Below the pieces are notes generated by a model. That model saw only the letters and a program-made list of their open reading frames with translations, made no database searches and was not told the origin of the DNA. A stretch of 36,507 nucleotides of DNA from positions 1,496 through 38,002 of the forward strand of contig CALZJE010000035.1 in NCBI GenBank assembly GCA_945787715.1. Direction: 5' to 3'. Source of the stretch: an uncultured Ectothiorhodospiraceae bacterium (GTDB lineage Bacteria; Pseudomonadota; Gammaproteobacteria; S012-40). Below are positions 16,429 through 25,712 of this stretch, in pieces; positions within the stretch are counted from its first letter, which is position 1; the number at the start of each line of letters is the position of its first letter. A program made the position numbers and the translations under genes.

Positions 16429-19170
16429 CTAATATTCAGAGTGTTGATTCATATAAGCTAAGAAATCATCAGCACTAAGTGGGCGACTAAAATAAAAACC
16501 TTGAGCTAGTTCACAACCTAATTTTGTTAGGCAATTTCGTTGTTCCTGAGTTTCTACGCCCTCAGCAATAACTTTCAAGTTCATATTATGTCCCATGGAA
16601 ATGATGGTGTTTACAATTGCCGTATCATCGTTGTTTCCAGGGATTTCTTTAACAAAGGAGTGGTCAATTTTAAGTACATCAATAGGGAAATGTTTTAAAT
16701 AACTTAATGATGAATATCCTGTTCCAAAATCATCTACAGATAACATTATGTTGTTTTCATGAAGTTCAGTGAGTATTTTCACTACGTGATCAAAATTACG
16801 CATTATAGTGCTCTCTGTCACTTCAAGTTCCAATAACTCTGGGCTTACTCCGGATTGAGAGATAATTTTCATGATATTTTGTGTTAAGTTACGTTGGTTA
16901 AACTGTTTTGCCGATATATTTATCGCGATTCGTGGCGTATTGAGTCCCTTGTTGCGCCATTCCATAATTTGAGAGCATGCTTTTTGGATAACCCAATTTC
17001 CTACCGGGATGATCAAGCCTGTTTCTTCAAGGAGTGGAATAAACTCTAGTGGTGGAATTAGTCCGTTTTCTGGGTGTTGCCAGCGTAGTAGTGCCTCAGC
17101 GCCAACAATTTTATTTGTTGAAAGTTCAAATTGTGGCTGGTAGTGAAGAATAAATTCCTCACGTTCAAGTGCTTTACGCAAACTACTTTCCATGGAAATA
17201 TGTTTTATTCCACGAACTTCTAAATCTGAAGAGAATATCTTTAAACTTTTGTCTTCTTTTTTTGCATAAGCTATTGCTGTTTCAGCATGTTTTAACAATA
17301 TTTCAACTGTTTCACCATCATTTGGGTAGTGCGTAACGCCCAAGTGTACACTGATGTAGATCTCTTGCTCTTTTATATCAAACGGTTCCTCTAACGATTT
17401 TTGTATTGCTTGAATTAGTGGAGAACGCTCGTTGCTTATAGATCTGTTTTTTTCGATAATAAGAAATTCATCACCTGCTAGCCGTCCGATAAAAACGTCT
17501 GAAGGGAGTTTTTCAACAAGCCGGATAGAAATAAGTTCAATGAGATGATCAGCAGAAGCGTGACCTAAGGTTTCATTGATTTTTTTAAACCGCCTTACAT
17601 CAACCTGTACGATCGCAAGAGTTTGAGCTTTTCGACTTGCTTTTTGAATGGTTAAAGACAGTTTTTCCTGAATATGAAAACGATTCGGTAGATCCGTTAA
17701 ACTATCATAGTATGCTAAACGATGTAGATTTTCCTGAGCCTCTTTACGCTCAGTAACGTCTGCAAATATTGAGATGTAGTTAGAAACTTCATTTAGACTA
17801 TTTTTAATCACATTTACGGTTAAAAATTCAGGGTAGATTTCTCCATTCTTGCGCTTGTTCCATAGTTCTCCTTGCCAAATTCCCGTTTCTTGAAGGTTTT
17901 CCCACATTTTTTTAAAAAATTCAGCATCATGTCTTTCCGATTTTAAGAAGGCAGGATCTTTACCCAAAGATTCAAGTTCTGTATATCCAGTGATATCAGT
18001 AAACGCAGGATTTACACGGATAATGCGATTATGTGTATCCGTAATCATAATCCCTTCAATGCTGTGATCAAAAACTTGTCCTGCTTGCAACAGATCATGT
18101 TCCGATATTTTTTCTCTTGTTATATCTCGCCCGTAACAATAAACGTATGATTTATTAGGCGCAGCGACTAACTGCCATCTATATACTTTATTTTCAGTGG
18201 TTTCCTCAAACTCAAAATATCCATTTTGAGAGAAACAGTCATCAATCCATTGTTGCCAATGTTCTGGTCTGGCAGTGGGAAACAATTCAGCCCAATAATT
18301 GATAATATGTTTGCTGGCTGGGTTATAGTAAAGCACGGTTGTATCTGGTGCTAATCGGATAAGCGGTGACGGATTTTCCTCAGGGAAACGCGCTAAGGTA
18401 TTTGTCTCTTCATCGACCTGTATGCGTTCACTAATATCTATGACAATTGCATAAAATAATTTTTCAGTCTCGTCTGGAGATGCTTGAATTCTAATATCGA
18501 TAGGATAATAAGAACCGTTTTTACGCTTTAATAAGGTTTCAAAATGTATAAGTGATTTTTCGCCACTGTAGAGTGGTTTTAATATTTTTAGAAATTCATT
18601 TTTGTCCGTGTTTTTTATCAAATCATGGGGATGTAGCGTCAGTATTTCCTCGTGTGTGTAATTCAGGTTTTTCAATGCCGCTTGATTGACGAGTGTAAAG
18701 TTGAAAGTGAGAGCGTCAAAAATATAAAATTCATTGAGTGAGTTGTTTAGAATCTCCCACATACGTTCTTCGTTCAACTTAACAATACAATGTTTGTAAT
18801 TGCTATCCTTTTGTTTGATATCGCGATTAATAATCATCGAGACCTGGTTTAAGTTGTCTTTTGGAACTAGGTGTATGCATTTTTCATAATTATTTCCGTG
18901 GGGAACGTTTTTTTGGCTATCCGTTACAATAATATTTTGAGGTTGGTTAGCCGCATTGTTGCTGATTAAAACGATATCGTCAGCTGTATAAACGTTAGAA
19001 AAAGTATTTGAGATAACAAAGTCCCATTCTTTTTCCTTTATGGCGTTCTCGTAGTCCCTAATATTTTCAACACAATGCAAAACAACTTGAGTATCGCAGT
19101 GCTGTAGCTCATCAAGTATGCAAGTAGATTCATCCTTACGATCATTTACAAATAGTAAGCGCACAGGCAT
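16429..19170 (-). CDS. Pseudo-receiver, PAS-PAS, GGDEF-EAL protein (c-di-GMP turnover)
   Basis: The protein is 913 residues from the ATG at 19170. A TTG six codons upstream is possible but has no ribosome site. It has no membrane segment and should be cytoplasmic. An N-terminal receiver-like domain (about 1-125) has asparagine where the phospho-aspartate is expected (DFVISN). PAS domains follow (about 140-250, 260-355 and 365-480; the middle one is weaker), then GGDEF (about 485-650) and EAL (about 665-905). The cyclase motif reads AGDEF (565-569). The EAL domain keeps E692-A-L, NIS, EVTES, DDFGTGYS and AEGVET. A phosphodiesterase role is therefore better supported than a cyclase role. It lies 147 bases upstream of the TPR/ABC operon on the same strand. 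Confidence 0.92.
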   Translation of the reverse strand: MPVRLLFVNDRKDESTCILDELQHCDTQVVLHCVENIRDYENAIKEKEWDFVISNTFSNVYTADDIVLISNNAANQPQNIIVTDSQKNVPHGNNYEKCIHLVPKDNLNQVSMIINRDIKQKDSNYKHCIVKLNEERMWEILNNSLNEFYIFDALTFNFTLVNQAALKNLNYTHEEILTLHPHDLIKNTDKNEFLKILKPLYSGEKSLIHFETLLKRKNGSYYPIDIRIQASPDETEKLFYAIVIDISERIQVDEETNTLARFPEENPSPLIRLAPDTTVLYYNPASKHIINYWAELFPTARPEHWQQWIDDCFSQNGYFEFEETTENKVYRWQLVAAPNKSYVYCYGRDITREKISEHDLLQAGQVFDHSIEGIMITDTHNRIIRVNPAFTDITGYTELESLGKDPAFLKSERHDAEFFKKMWENLQETGIWQGELWNKRKNGEIYPEFLTVNVIKNSLNEVSNYISIFADVTERKEAQENLHRLAYYDSLTDLPNRFHIQEKLSLTIQKASRKAQTLAIVQVDVRRFKKINETLGHASADHLIELISIRLVEKLPSDVFIGRLAGDEFLIIEKNRSISNERSPLIQAIQKSLEEPFDIKEQEIYISVHLGVTHYPNDGETVEILLKHAETAIAYAKKEDKSLKIFSSDLEVRGIKHISMESSLRKALEREEFILHYQPQFELSTNKIVGAEALLRWQHPENGLIPPLEFIPLLEETGLIIPVGNWVIQKACSQIMEWRNKGLNTPRIAINISAKQFNQRNLTQNIMKIISQSGVSPELLELEVTESTIMRNFDHVVKILTELHENNIMLSVDDFGTGYSSLSYLKHFPIDVLKIDHSFVKEIPGNNDDTAIVNTIISMGHNMNLKVIAEGVETQEQRNCLTKLGCELAQGFYFSRPLSADDFLAYMNQHSEY

Positions 19171-19362
19171 TGGTTGTTTATCTCTCAATTCGAATAGTTA
19201 AACCTAGAAAAAGCAGTGATTTACAAGAAACCATTTTTGCTAGCTAAAGGGTAGCGGCAAGAAAAGAGGAATAATTAAGAAAAATGACGGATAGATAAAT
19301 GGAGCTACAATATCGTGAAATTTAGATTATTGGTATCAACAGGCAACTAAAACTAGCGGGGA

Positions 19363-19394
19363 TAAAACCGGATAACAGCCATCGTGTCATCCGG
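19363..19394 (-). terminator. Intrinsic terminator of the fad operon
   Basis: On the minus strand CCGGATGAC (19394-19386) pairs with GTTATCCGG (19376-19368) with one mismatch, and TTTTAT follows at once. It lies about 30 bases beyond the stop of the last fad gene. A G+C-rich stem with a short T-run is a typical Rho-independent terminator. Confidence 0.7.
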
Positions 19395-19425
19395 GGTGTA
19401 TGTTAAGCGCTAAGGGGAGTAGGAG

Positions 19426-21483
19426 CTAATGAGAAGCTAACTGCTCCCAACCGTCATCGGGTTTGAAGCTACTCCCTAATTTTTGCTCAAGTGATGAGAG
19501 CTTTCCACGATACTCGTCTAACCCTTCTTTTGCGGCATAATTCATAGGGCCACCACGGAAAGGAGCGAATCCTGTACCAAATATAATACCGGCATCAAGT
19601 AAATCTTTGTCAGCAACAACATGCTCTCTCAAACAGGCGACAGACTCATTAACCATGCGCCCAATTAAGCGATCAGTGATATTTTTAGTATCCACTGTTT
19701 TACTACTATCTTTACTTTTTACCTTTTTGCCATTGGAATATTCATAAAAACCTGAGCCCGATTTAGCACCTAATTTGCCACTCTTAACCATATTCTCAAG
19801 ACTGCTTGGTACGGTTACATCAAGTTCTTTAGAGAGTATTTGCGCGACACTGAGACAAATATCGAGTCCTACGGTATCGGCAAGCTGTAGTGGCCCCATC
19901 GGCATACCAAATTTCAGAGCGATTTTATCAATAGCTGCTGCAGAAACACCTTCTTCATGAATTCGAACGGCTTCCAGCATATAGGGCATAAGAATTCGAT
20001 TCACAAGAAAGCCGGGCCCACTTTTTACCGGTAGTGGTAGTCGGTCAATTTGTGCAGCAAACTGGGAGGTGCGTTTCGCTACATCTTTATCCGTATTGTC
20101 GGCAGTGACAATCTCAATTAATGGCATCTGTGCGACAGGATTAAAAAAATGTAATCCGACCAAACGATCGGGAGTCGCTAGACACTCACTCAATATTTCC
20201 AATGGAATACTGGATGTATTAGTGGTGAGCAACGCACCTTTCTTCATTTTAGGTTCGATCTCACGATATAAACCTTGTTTAGCATCGATGTTCTCGACAA
20301 TTGCTTCGATGACGATGTCTGCTTTTGGTATGCCTAAGCCTTTCACATCGGGAATCAGACGATCCATGGCTGCAATAATACCAAGTCGATCACCACGCAT
20401 TTTTCGAGAAAAAAGCTTATGAGCACGTTTTATCGCTTTAGCAATAACAGCAGGATCTCTATCCTGCAATGTGACACGCAATCCTTTAAATGCACACCAG
20501 GCTGCGATATCGCCACCCATAACTCCGGCACCGATAACATGCACTTCTTTCACGTTATTCACTTTTTCTTCAGCACTGGCTTTACCTTGCGCTTTTAGCT
20601 GATCTCTCAAAAAGAAAACGCGAATCAGATTTTTGGCGGTATCATCATTAACCAGACTTGCTTCGGAGTTGGCTTCCTCTTCCAGCATTTTTTTCGGATC
20701 ATCATAATACTTTGCCCACAGATCAATGATGGCATACGGTGCGGGATAATGTTCTTTGCTTGCTTTTTTAGCGACTGTTTTTATCATGAAATGTTTGAGA
20801 ATAGGGCGGACTAACATATGATTGGTGATAGCCTGCATTTTTTTCGGTTTGTATACCCGAGGCGGATTCATGATGGTTTTTTTCGCTGCTGGAATTAGCT
20901 GACGGGTAGGCACTGCATAGTCGATCAATCCGATTTTTTTTGCTTTACGAGCATTATAGGGTTTGCCTGTTAGCATCATATCCATTGCAGCAGGGGCACC
21001 AATCAAGCGCGGTAGTCGAACTGTCCCTCCAAATGCGGGATGTAAACCCAATTGTACTTCGGGTAGGGAGAGACGGGTTTTCGGTCCATCGTCAGCAATT
21101 CTATATTTACAGGCCAGCGCCAGTTCAAAGCCACCACCCATGCAAAAGCCATGAATCAAAGCAATGGTGGGGCATTTTAATGCTTCGATTTTATTAAAAA
21201 CAAATTGTCCGCGTTGGATATGTGCTTTGGCTTCATCGAAATTACTGACCTTGGTGAATTCTCTAATATCAGCACCGGCAATAAAACCATTTTCTTTGTC
21301 CGAGGTAAATACCACACCCAATGGAAGATTACCTTTACCAATGTCATCGAGGATACTATCAAGTTCTTCGAGAACGGGTGCACTTAAAATATTGGTACTG
21401 GAGTTTTCAACATCCAAATGTAACCATAAAATACCTTCGGCATCAGTAATGGGTATCCAGTTTTTGTATTGAGTATCTGTCAT
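19426..21483 (-). CDS. fadJ: Multifunctional enoyl-CoA hydratase / 3-hydroxyacyl-CoA dehydrogenase (FadJ-like)
   Basis: This enzyme catalyses the second and third steps of fatty acid beta-oxidation. Counted from ATG 21483, the crotonase domain (about 1-190) has the oxyanion-hole glycines (GADI, and MGGGFEL) and both catalytic glutamates, E120 and E142. The dehydrogenase domain begins with the NAD site VIGAGVMGGDIA (about 315) and contains the catalytic histidine in GLHFFNPV. The C-terminal domain (about 490-685) is complete. A GTG five codons upstream extends the frame, but the ATG is preceded by GAGG and lies just past the stop of the thiolase gene, so I prefer it. The trifunctional partner FadI is directly upstream. 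FadB is the alternative assignment, but FadI pairing and length favour FadJ. Confidence 0.9.
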   Translation of the reverse strand: MTDTQYKNWIPITDAEGILWLHLDVENSSTNILSAPVLEELDSILDDIGKGNLPLGVVFTSDKENGFIAGADIREFTKVSNFDEAKAHIQRGQFVFNKIEALKCPTIALIHGFCMGGGFELALACKYRIADDGPKTRLSLPEVQLGLHPAFGGTVRLPRLIGAPAAMDMMLTGKPYNARKAKKIGLIDYAVPTRQLIPAAKKTIMNPPRVYKPKKMQAITNHMLVRPILKHFMIKTVAKKASKEHYPAPYAIIDLWAKYYDDPKKMLEEEANSEASLVNDDTAKNLIRVFFLRDQLKAQGKASAEEKVNNVKEVHVIGAGVMGGDIAAWCAFKGLRVTLQDRDPAVIAKAIKRAHKLFSRKMRGDRLGIIAAMDRLIPDVKGLGIPKADIVIEAIVENIDAKQGLYREIEPKMKKGALLTTNTSSIPLEILSECLATPDRLVGLHFFNPVAQMPLIEIVTADNTDKDVAKRTSQFAAQIDRLPLPVKSGPGFLVNRILMPYMLEAVRIHEEGVSAAAIDKIALKFGMPMGPLQLADTVGLDICLSVAQILSKELDVTVPSSLENMVKSGKLGAKSGSGFYEYSNGKKVKSKDSSKTVDTKNITDRLIGRMVNESVACLREHVVADKDLLDAGIIFGTGFAPFRGGPMNYAAKEGLDEYRGKLSSLEQKLGSSFKPDDGWEQLASH

Positions 21484-21487
21484 AAAC

Positions 21488-22795
21488 TTATGCCTCACTT
21501 TCCACTAACATTGCGCCACCTTGTCCACCACCAATACAAAGGCTAGCCATACCGCGCTTGGCTTTATTGCGTTTTAATACATGTAACATGTGTAATACTA
21601 TCCTGGCACCGCTGGCGCCAACCGGATGTCCAATGCTAATTCCTCCGCCGTCAACATTTAAACGTTCATGAGGAATTTCACCAAAGGCTTTTTTCTCATT
21701 GAGATTATCTTGACAGTAAGTGTCGTCTTTCCAGGCTGCAACACATGATAATACTTGTGCGGCAAATGCTTCGTTAATTTCCCAGTAATCGATATCATTC
21801 ACTTTATGTTTATTACGTTGAAGAATGGGTGCCATGGCATGTGCTGGACCTAATCCCATTTGAGAAGGACTTAATCCCGCCCAGTGGCTATCGACAATAC
21901 GTCCCATGATGGGAAGCTTATGTTTTTTAACCGCATCTTCACTGGCAAGTATTAACAATGCAGCGCCATCGGTTATTTGTGCGCTATTAGCTGCTGTGAC
22001 CTTGCCAAAATTTCTATCGAAATAGGGTTTTAGTTTGGCGAGCCCTGCCATGTCTGAGTCTCGGCGTAAGCCATCGTCATACTCGTAATATTTTCCATTA
22101 TTGTCATACGTGACTTCAATTTCATCGAACCAGCCGTTATCAATGGCATTTGCCAGGCGACGATGACTCTCTACGGCAAAGCTATCCATTTCATTTCGAG
22201 AAATGTTAAATCGATGCGCAAGTATTTCTGCCGTTTGTCCCATATTTAATCCGACCACAGGATCAGTTAATCCACGAAGCAAGCCAATAATGGGCTTTAA
22301 ATGTTTACCTCTCAGCTTGCTAAGCGCCTTAACTTTATCCATAGCCGAACGTGCTCGACTAAAATCTGCCAGCCAATTAACCATCATATCGTTTAATAAA
22401 ATAGGGGCGCGGCTCATTGCCTCAACGCCGCCTGCTAGTACAAGGTCAGAACGTCCTGTGGCGATGTTCATCGCTGCGCAATCCAAAGCTTGCATTCCAG
22501 ATGCACAGTTGCGTTGCACAGTCCATGCGGGTACGTTCTCACCACACTCCAATCGTAGGGAAGTGACACGAGCGATATTAGCTTCGTCAGCACTAGGCAT
22601 AACACAGCCAAGAATAACTTCATCAAACTCAGAAGGCGCAAAGTTTTGTCTTTCCATTAACGGCCGACCGGCTGCCACTGCGAGGTCTGCAGCAGGAAAT
22701 GGCCCTTGTTTGCCTTTCGCTTTTAGAAAGGGTGTGCGAGAGCCATCGACCACATAAACAGTTCTGGCAAACGTTTTTTTATGAGCTGCAGCCAT
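21488..22795 (-). CDS. fadI: Acetyl-CoA C-acyltransferase (FadI-like thiolase)
   Basis: Thiolytic cleavage of 3-ketoacyl-CoA, the last step of beta-oxidation. At 435 residues it is close to E. coli FadI (436) and longer than FadA. The nucleophile is C97 in QRNCASGMQ, the catalytic histidine lies in SIGHPVGASGAR, and the second cysteine is in CIGGGQGGAM. The gene sits 12 bases after fadE and 4 bases before the fadJ-like gene. The long open frame on the opposite strand inside it (22203-22757) is an artefact of codon bias. Confidence 0.94.
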   Translation of the reverse strand: MAAAHKKTFARTVYVVDGSRTPFLKAKGKQGPFPAADLAVAAGRPLMERQNFAPSEFDEVILGCVMPSADEANIARVTSLRLECGENVPAWTVQRNCASGMQALDCAAMNIATGRSDLVLAGGVEAMSRAPILLNDMMVNWLADFSRARSAMDKVKALSKLRGKHLKPIIGLLRGLTDPVVGLNMGQTAEILAHRFNISRNEMDSFAVESHRRLANAIDNGWFDEIEVTYDNNGKYYEYDDGLRRDSDMAGLAKLKPYFDRNFGKVTAANSAQITDGAALLILASEDAVKKHKLPIMGRIVDSHWAGLSPSQMGLGPAHAMAPILQRNKHKVNDIDYWEINEAFAAQVLSCVAAWKDDTYCQDNLNEKKAFGEIPHERLNVDGGGISIGHPVGASGARIVLHMLHVLKRNKAKRGMASLCIGGGQGGAMLVESEA

Positions 22796-22807
22796 TAAAA
22801 GGCCTCC

Positions 22808-25237
22808 TTATTTACTAAGTTTGAAATCGTCTTGGGCAAAGTCATCAACTTTAATAATTGCATTTTTCAGTTCCAAAAATCTAGCGAATAGTTTAGCATC
22901 TTGATCTGGGATGAGCGCTTTTTGGTCAGCTTGCTTCAGCATTTCATCCATTGTTTGGCCAGAAATATCGCCTTGCTTTTTCAAACCAAGAATACGTTTT
23001 TCTATCTTGTCTGCTTCAGCAGCAATTTTAAATGCCTCTTCCAAACGTGCGACTTGTTGATCATCTGTTTCCGGTAGGTAAATTCCATAAGTCAGTCGAT
23101 CTCTAGTAGCTGAAGGAGATAACAATGTTCTCGCTACTTTTTGACCGGCATCATCACGCGGTAGTTTGAAACGTTTACCGTAGGGAAAGATAACAAACTG
23201 CAATCCTTTAGCAATAATTGCATTCGGAAAGTTTCGTAAAATACCGTAAAACGATTCCTGAATTTGATAAAGCAAATCGTCCAAAACCCATTTAACAACG
23301 TCAAGATCGTCAGCGGGATTTCCATCGTCATTAAATCGTTTTAAGGTCGCCGATGCGAGATAGAGATTACTTAAAATATCAGCAAAGCGTCCGGAAAGTT
23401 TTTCTTTACGTTTAAAGGCTCCACCTATCGTGACCATGGCAACATCAGCTACCAAGGCAAAGCAACTACTAAAACGGGTGAGTTGTTTGTAGTAATTATC
23501 AAGCCCAGATGAGCTCTCCGGTACTTTAACAAATTGCGCATGGGTGATTCCCATAAACGCACTACGGAAGAAGTTACTGGTCACAAATAGAATATGTTTA
23601 CTAAATGCTGAATCAAACTGAGCGAGGGCCTTATGCTTATCCGCTTCAGATGCTGCTTGTATTTCCTGAAAAACATACGGATGGCAGCGTATCGCTCCCT
23701 GACCAAACACGATCAAACTTCGAGTAAGAATATTGGCGCCTTCAACAGTAATACTAATTGGTATAGAGTGATATAGTTTACCGAGAATATTGTTAGGGCC
23801 AAGGCAAATACTAGAACCACCTTGTACATCCATGGCATCGTTAACACATTGTCGTAAACGCTCTGTTAAATTGTATTTGAGAATGGCTGAAAGCACCGAC
23901 GGGCTTTCGCCATGATCCAGGGCACTGGCTGTTAAAACACGCGCAGCATCTACCATATATGAATAGGCTGCCATTCGTGCGAGCGGTTCTTCAACACCTT
24001 CGAAGTATCCAATTGGTGTTCTGAATTGTTTACGCACACGTGAATAGGCACCGATTGCACGGCTGGTAAACTTGGCACCACCGACACTTAATGCAGGAAG
24101 AGATATAGAACGACCAGCGGCTAAAGACTCCATTAACATGCGCCAGCCTTGACCGACTTGTGAAACACCACCAATCACCCAATCCATGGGAATAAAAACA
24201 TTTTCACCCCAGTTAGGGCCATTCTGAAAACCAATACCTGAAGGGTGATGACGTCGACCGATATTCACCCCAGGGTGAGTTGCAGGAATCAATGCGCAAG
24301 TAATTCCTGGTTCTTTTACATCGCTTACCAGTCCTTCAGGATCATGTGCTTTAAACGCTAATCCCAAAACAGTGGCCACAGGGCCTAGCGTTATGTAACG
24401 TTTATTCCAGGTAATACGAAAACCAAGAACATCTTTTTCGCCGTTGAAATCCTGTTTACACACTATGCCATAATCTGGAATGGAGCTGGCGTCACTACCA
24501 GCCTCTGGGCCGGTTAGTGCAAAACAAGGAATGTCTTCACCATTGGCTAATCTTGGTAGATAGTGATCTTTTTGCTCGTCTGTTCCATAGTGTAATAATA
24601 ATTCAGCGGGTCCCAAAGAGTTTGGCACCATGACGGTAACAGCTGCTGCTACACTGCGTGTTGATAGCTTCATAACCACGGAAGAATGAGCGAGCGCAGA
24701 AAATTCTAAGCCGCCATATTTCTTCGGAATAATCATGCCGAAAAATTTATTATCTTTTATGAATTGCCAGACTTCAGGTGGCAGATCATTGAGCTGTTGT
24801 GAAATTTCCCAATCATCAATCATGGCGCAAAGGTCGTTAACAGGACCATCAAGAAATGCCTGTTCTTCAGCACTGAGCTTTGCTGTTTTATGTTGAAGTA
24901 ATTTGTTCCAATCAGGATTGCCACTGAATAAATCACCATCCCACCAAACACTGCCAGCATCGAGCGCTTCTTTCTCTGTACGTGACATTGGTGGAAGAAT
25001 CTTGCGATAAACATTGAGAATAGGGGATGTAATGATAGATTTTCGAAGCTGTGGGATGTTTATAACAATGGCGAAAGAGCCAAATAATATCCATGCTGTC
25101 CATAGAAGAAAACCGGGAGGGCAGATGAAACTAAGCATGAAAAGATATGCGCCGATGCTCGCAGTCCATACCAACGCATTCATACGATGATAGGCTAAAA
25201 CGCCAACAATCAGAAAAAACAATAGCGCGGATAGCAT
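22808..25237 (-). CDS. fadE: Acyl-CoA dehydrogenase, FadE type
   Basis: This flavoenzyme performs the first oxidation of acyl-CoA in beta-oxidation. The 809-residue length fits FadE (814 in E. coli) and not the 380-residue short acyl-CoA dehydrogenases. Residues 1-60 form two or three hydrophobic segments (LLFFLIVGVLAY and GFLLWTAWILFG), suggesting membrane attachment. The dehydrogenase core (about 110-520) contains the substrate and flavin motifs CFALTGPEAGSDASS and KRYITLGPVA, and a FadE-specific C-terminal domain follows. GGAG is seven bases before the ATG. It is the first gene of fadE-fadI-fadJ, so the operon encodes the full cycle. No FadR or PsrA operator was recognised upstream. Confidence 0.95.
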   Translation of the reverse strand: MLSALLFFLIVGVLAYHRMNALVWTASIGAYLFMLSFICPPGFLLWTAWILFGSFAIVINIPQLRKSIITSPILNVYRKILPPMSRTEKEALDAGSVWWDGDLFSGNPDWNKLLQHKTAKLSAEEQAFLDGPVNDLCAMIDDWEISQQLNDLPPEVWQFIKDNKFFGMIIPKKYGGLEFSALAHSSVVMKLSTRSVAAAVTVMVPNSLGPAELLLHYGTDEQKDHYLPRLANGEDIPCFALTGPEAGSDASSIPDYGIVCKQDFNGEKDVLGFRITWNKRYITLGPVATVLGLAFKAHDPEGLVSDVKEPGITCALIPATHPGVNIGRRHHPSGIGFQNGPNWGENVFIPMDWVIGGVSQVGQGWRMLMESLAAGRSISLPALSVGGAKFTSRAIGAYSRVRKQFRTPIGYFEGVEEPLARMAAYSYMVDAARVLTASALDHGESPSVLSAILKYNLTERLRQCVNDAMDVQGGSSICLGPNNILGKLYHSIPISITVEGANILTRSLIVFGQGAIRCHPYVFQEIQAASEADKHKALAQFDSAFSKHILFVTSNFFRSAFMGITHAQFVKVPESSSGLDNYYKQLTRFSSCFALVADVAMVTIGGAFKRKEKLSGRFADILSNLYLASATLKRFNDDGNPADDLDVVKWVLDDLLYQIQESFYGILRNFPNAIIAKGLQFVIFPYGKRFKLPRDDAGQKVARTLLSPSATRDRLTYGIYLPETDDQQVARLEEAFKIAAEADKIEKRILGLKKQGDISGQTMDEMLKQADQKALIPDQDAKLFARFLELKNAIIKVDDFAQDDFKLSK

Positions 25238-25712
25238 AAGTTAGCTCCTTAACTTGAACCTAAAAAACAATTAAGCCGGAGTTTATCGCGTGAGCTCTAA
25301 TCCTCCTCTCGATGAATCTTTCCAGATTAATATTCCAAATGTTACTTTGTAGGCAGAGTTGTGAACTACAAGTACTCTTATCTATTTCCCTACATTAAGC
25401 CTAAAAAAAGTAGTTGATCCAAGTTGAAATCTTTTAAAATAGGCTAATACAATCGCATACCTATCGGCAGATGTGAAAGATACCGTAACCCATAAATTTC
25501 TGTTGATAACATGTTAACCAAAAAACATCTCAACGGGAATAGCTCTATCTAAATTATAGACTGTAGATCTATGAGTTAATTACATTTTTCGTGCCGAATA
25601 GTTCTTGCAACATTGTAAGCTGTGAGAATTAACAATAGCTAACGTTTAGTTGAAAATCATTAATATTTTTAGTGAATGACTATTGAGCGATATGTAACAA
25701 CAATTGTTCAGT
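25238..25712. other. Non-coding region between fadE and the aminotransferase gene
   Basis: These 475 AT-rich bases contain no convincing gene. They must hold the fadE promoter (minus strand) and the end of the tolC/aminotransferase transcript. An imperfect inverted repeat (GTTGA and ATGTT at 25502-25515 against AACAT and TCAAC at 25524-25534) and a 10-base palindrome AACAATTGTT near 25699-25708 are the only structures seen. Neither matches a site I can name. Confidence 0.5.

Noticed and set aside
20069-20422. 117-codon plus-strand frame inside fadJ
   Set aside because: It lies antisense to conserved FadJ dehydrogenase sequence and resembles no protein family.
22203-22757. 184-codon open frame on the plus strand inside fadI
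   Set aside because: fadI is certain from catalytic motifs; the antisense frame has low-complexity composition typical of codon-bias shadows and no plausible ribosome site.
25401-25426. A/T run after a short repeat as a terminator of the aminotransferase transcript
   Set aside because: On the minus strand the seven T follow only a 3-bp stem (TTG/CAA), too weak to be credible.
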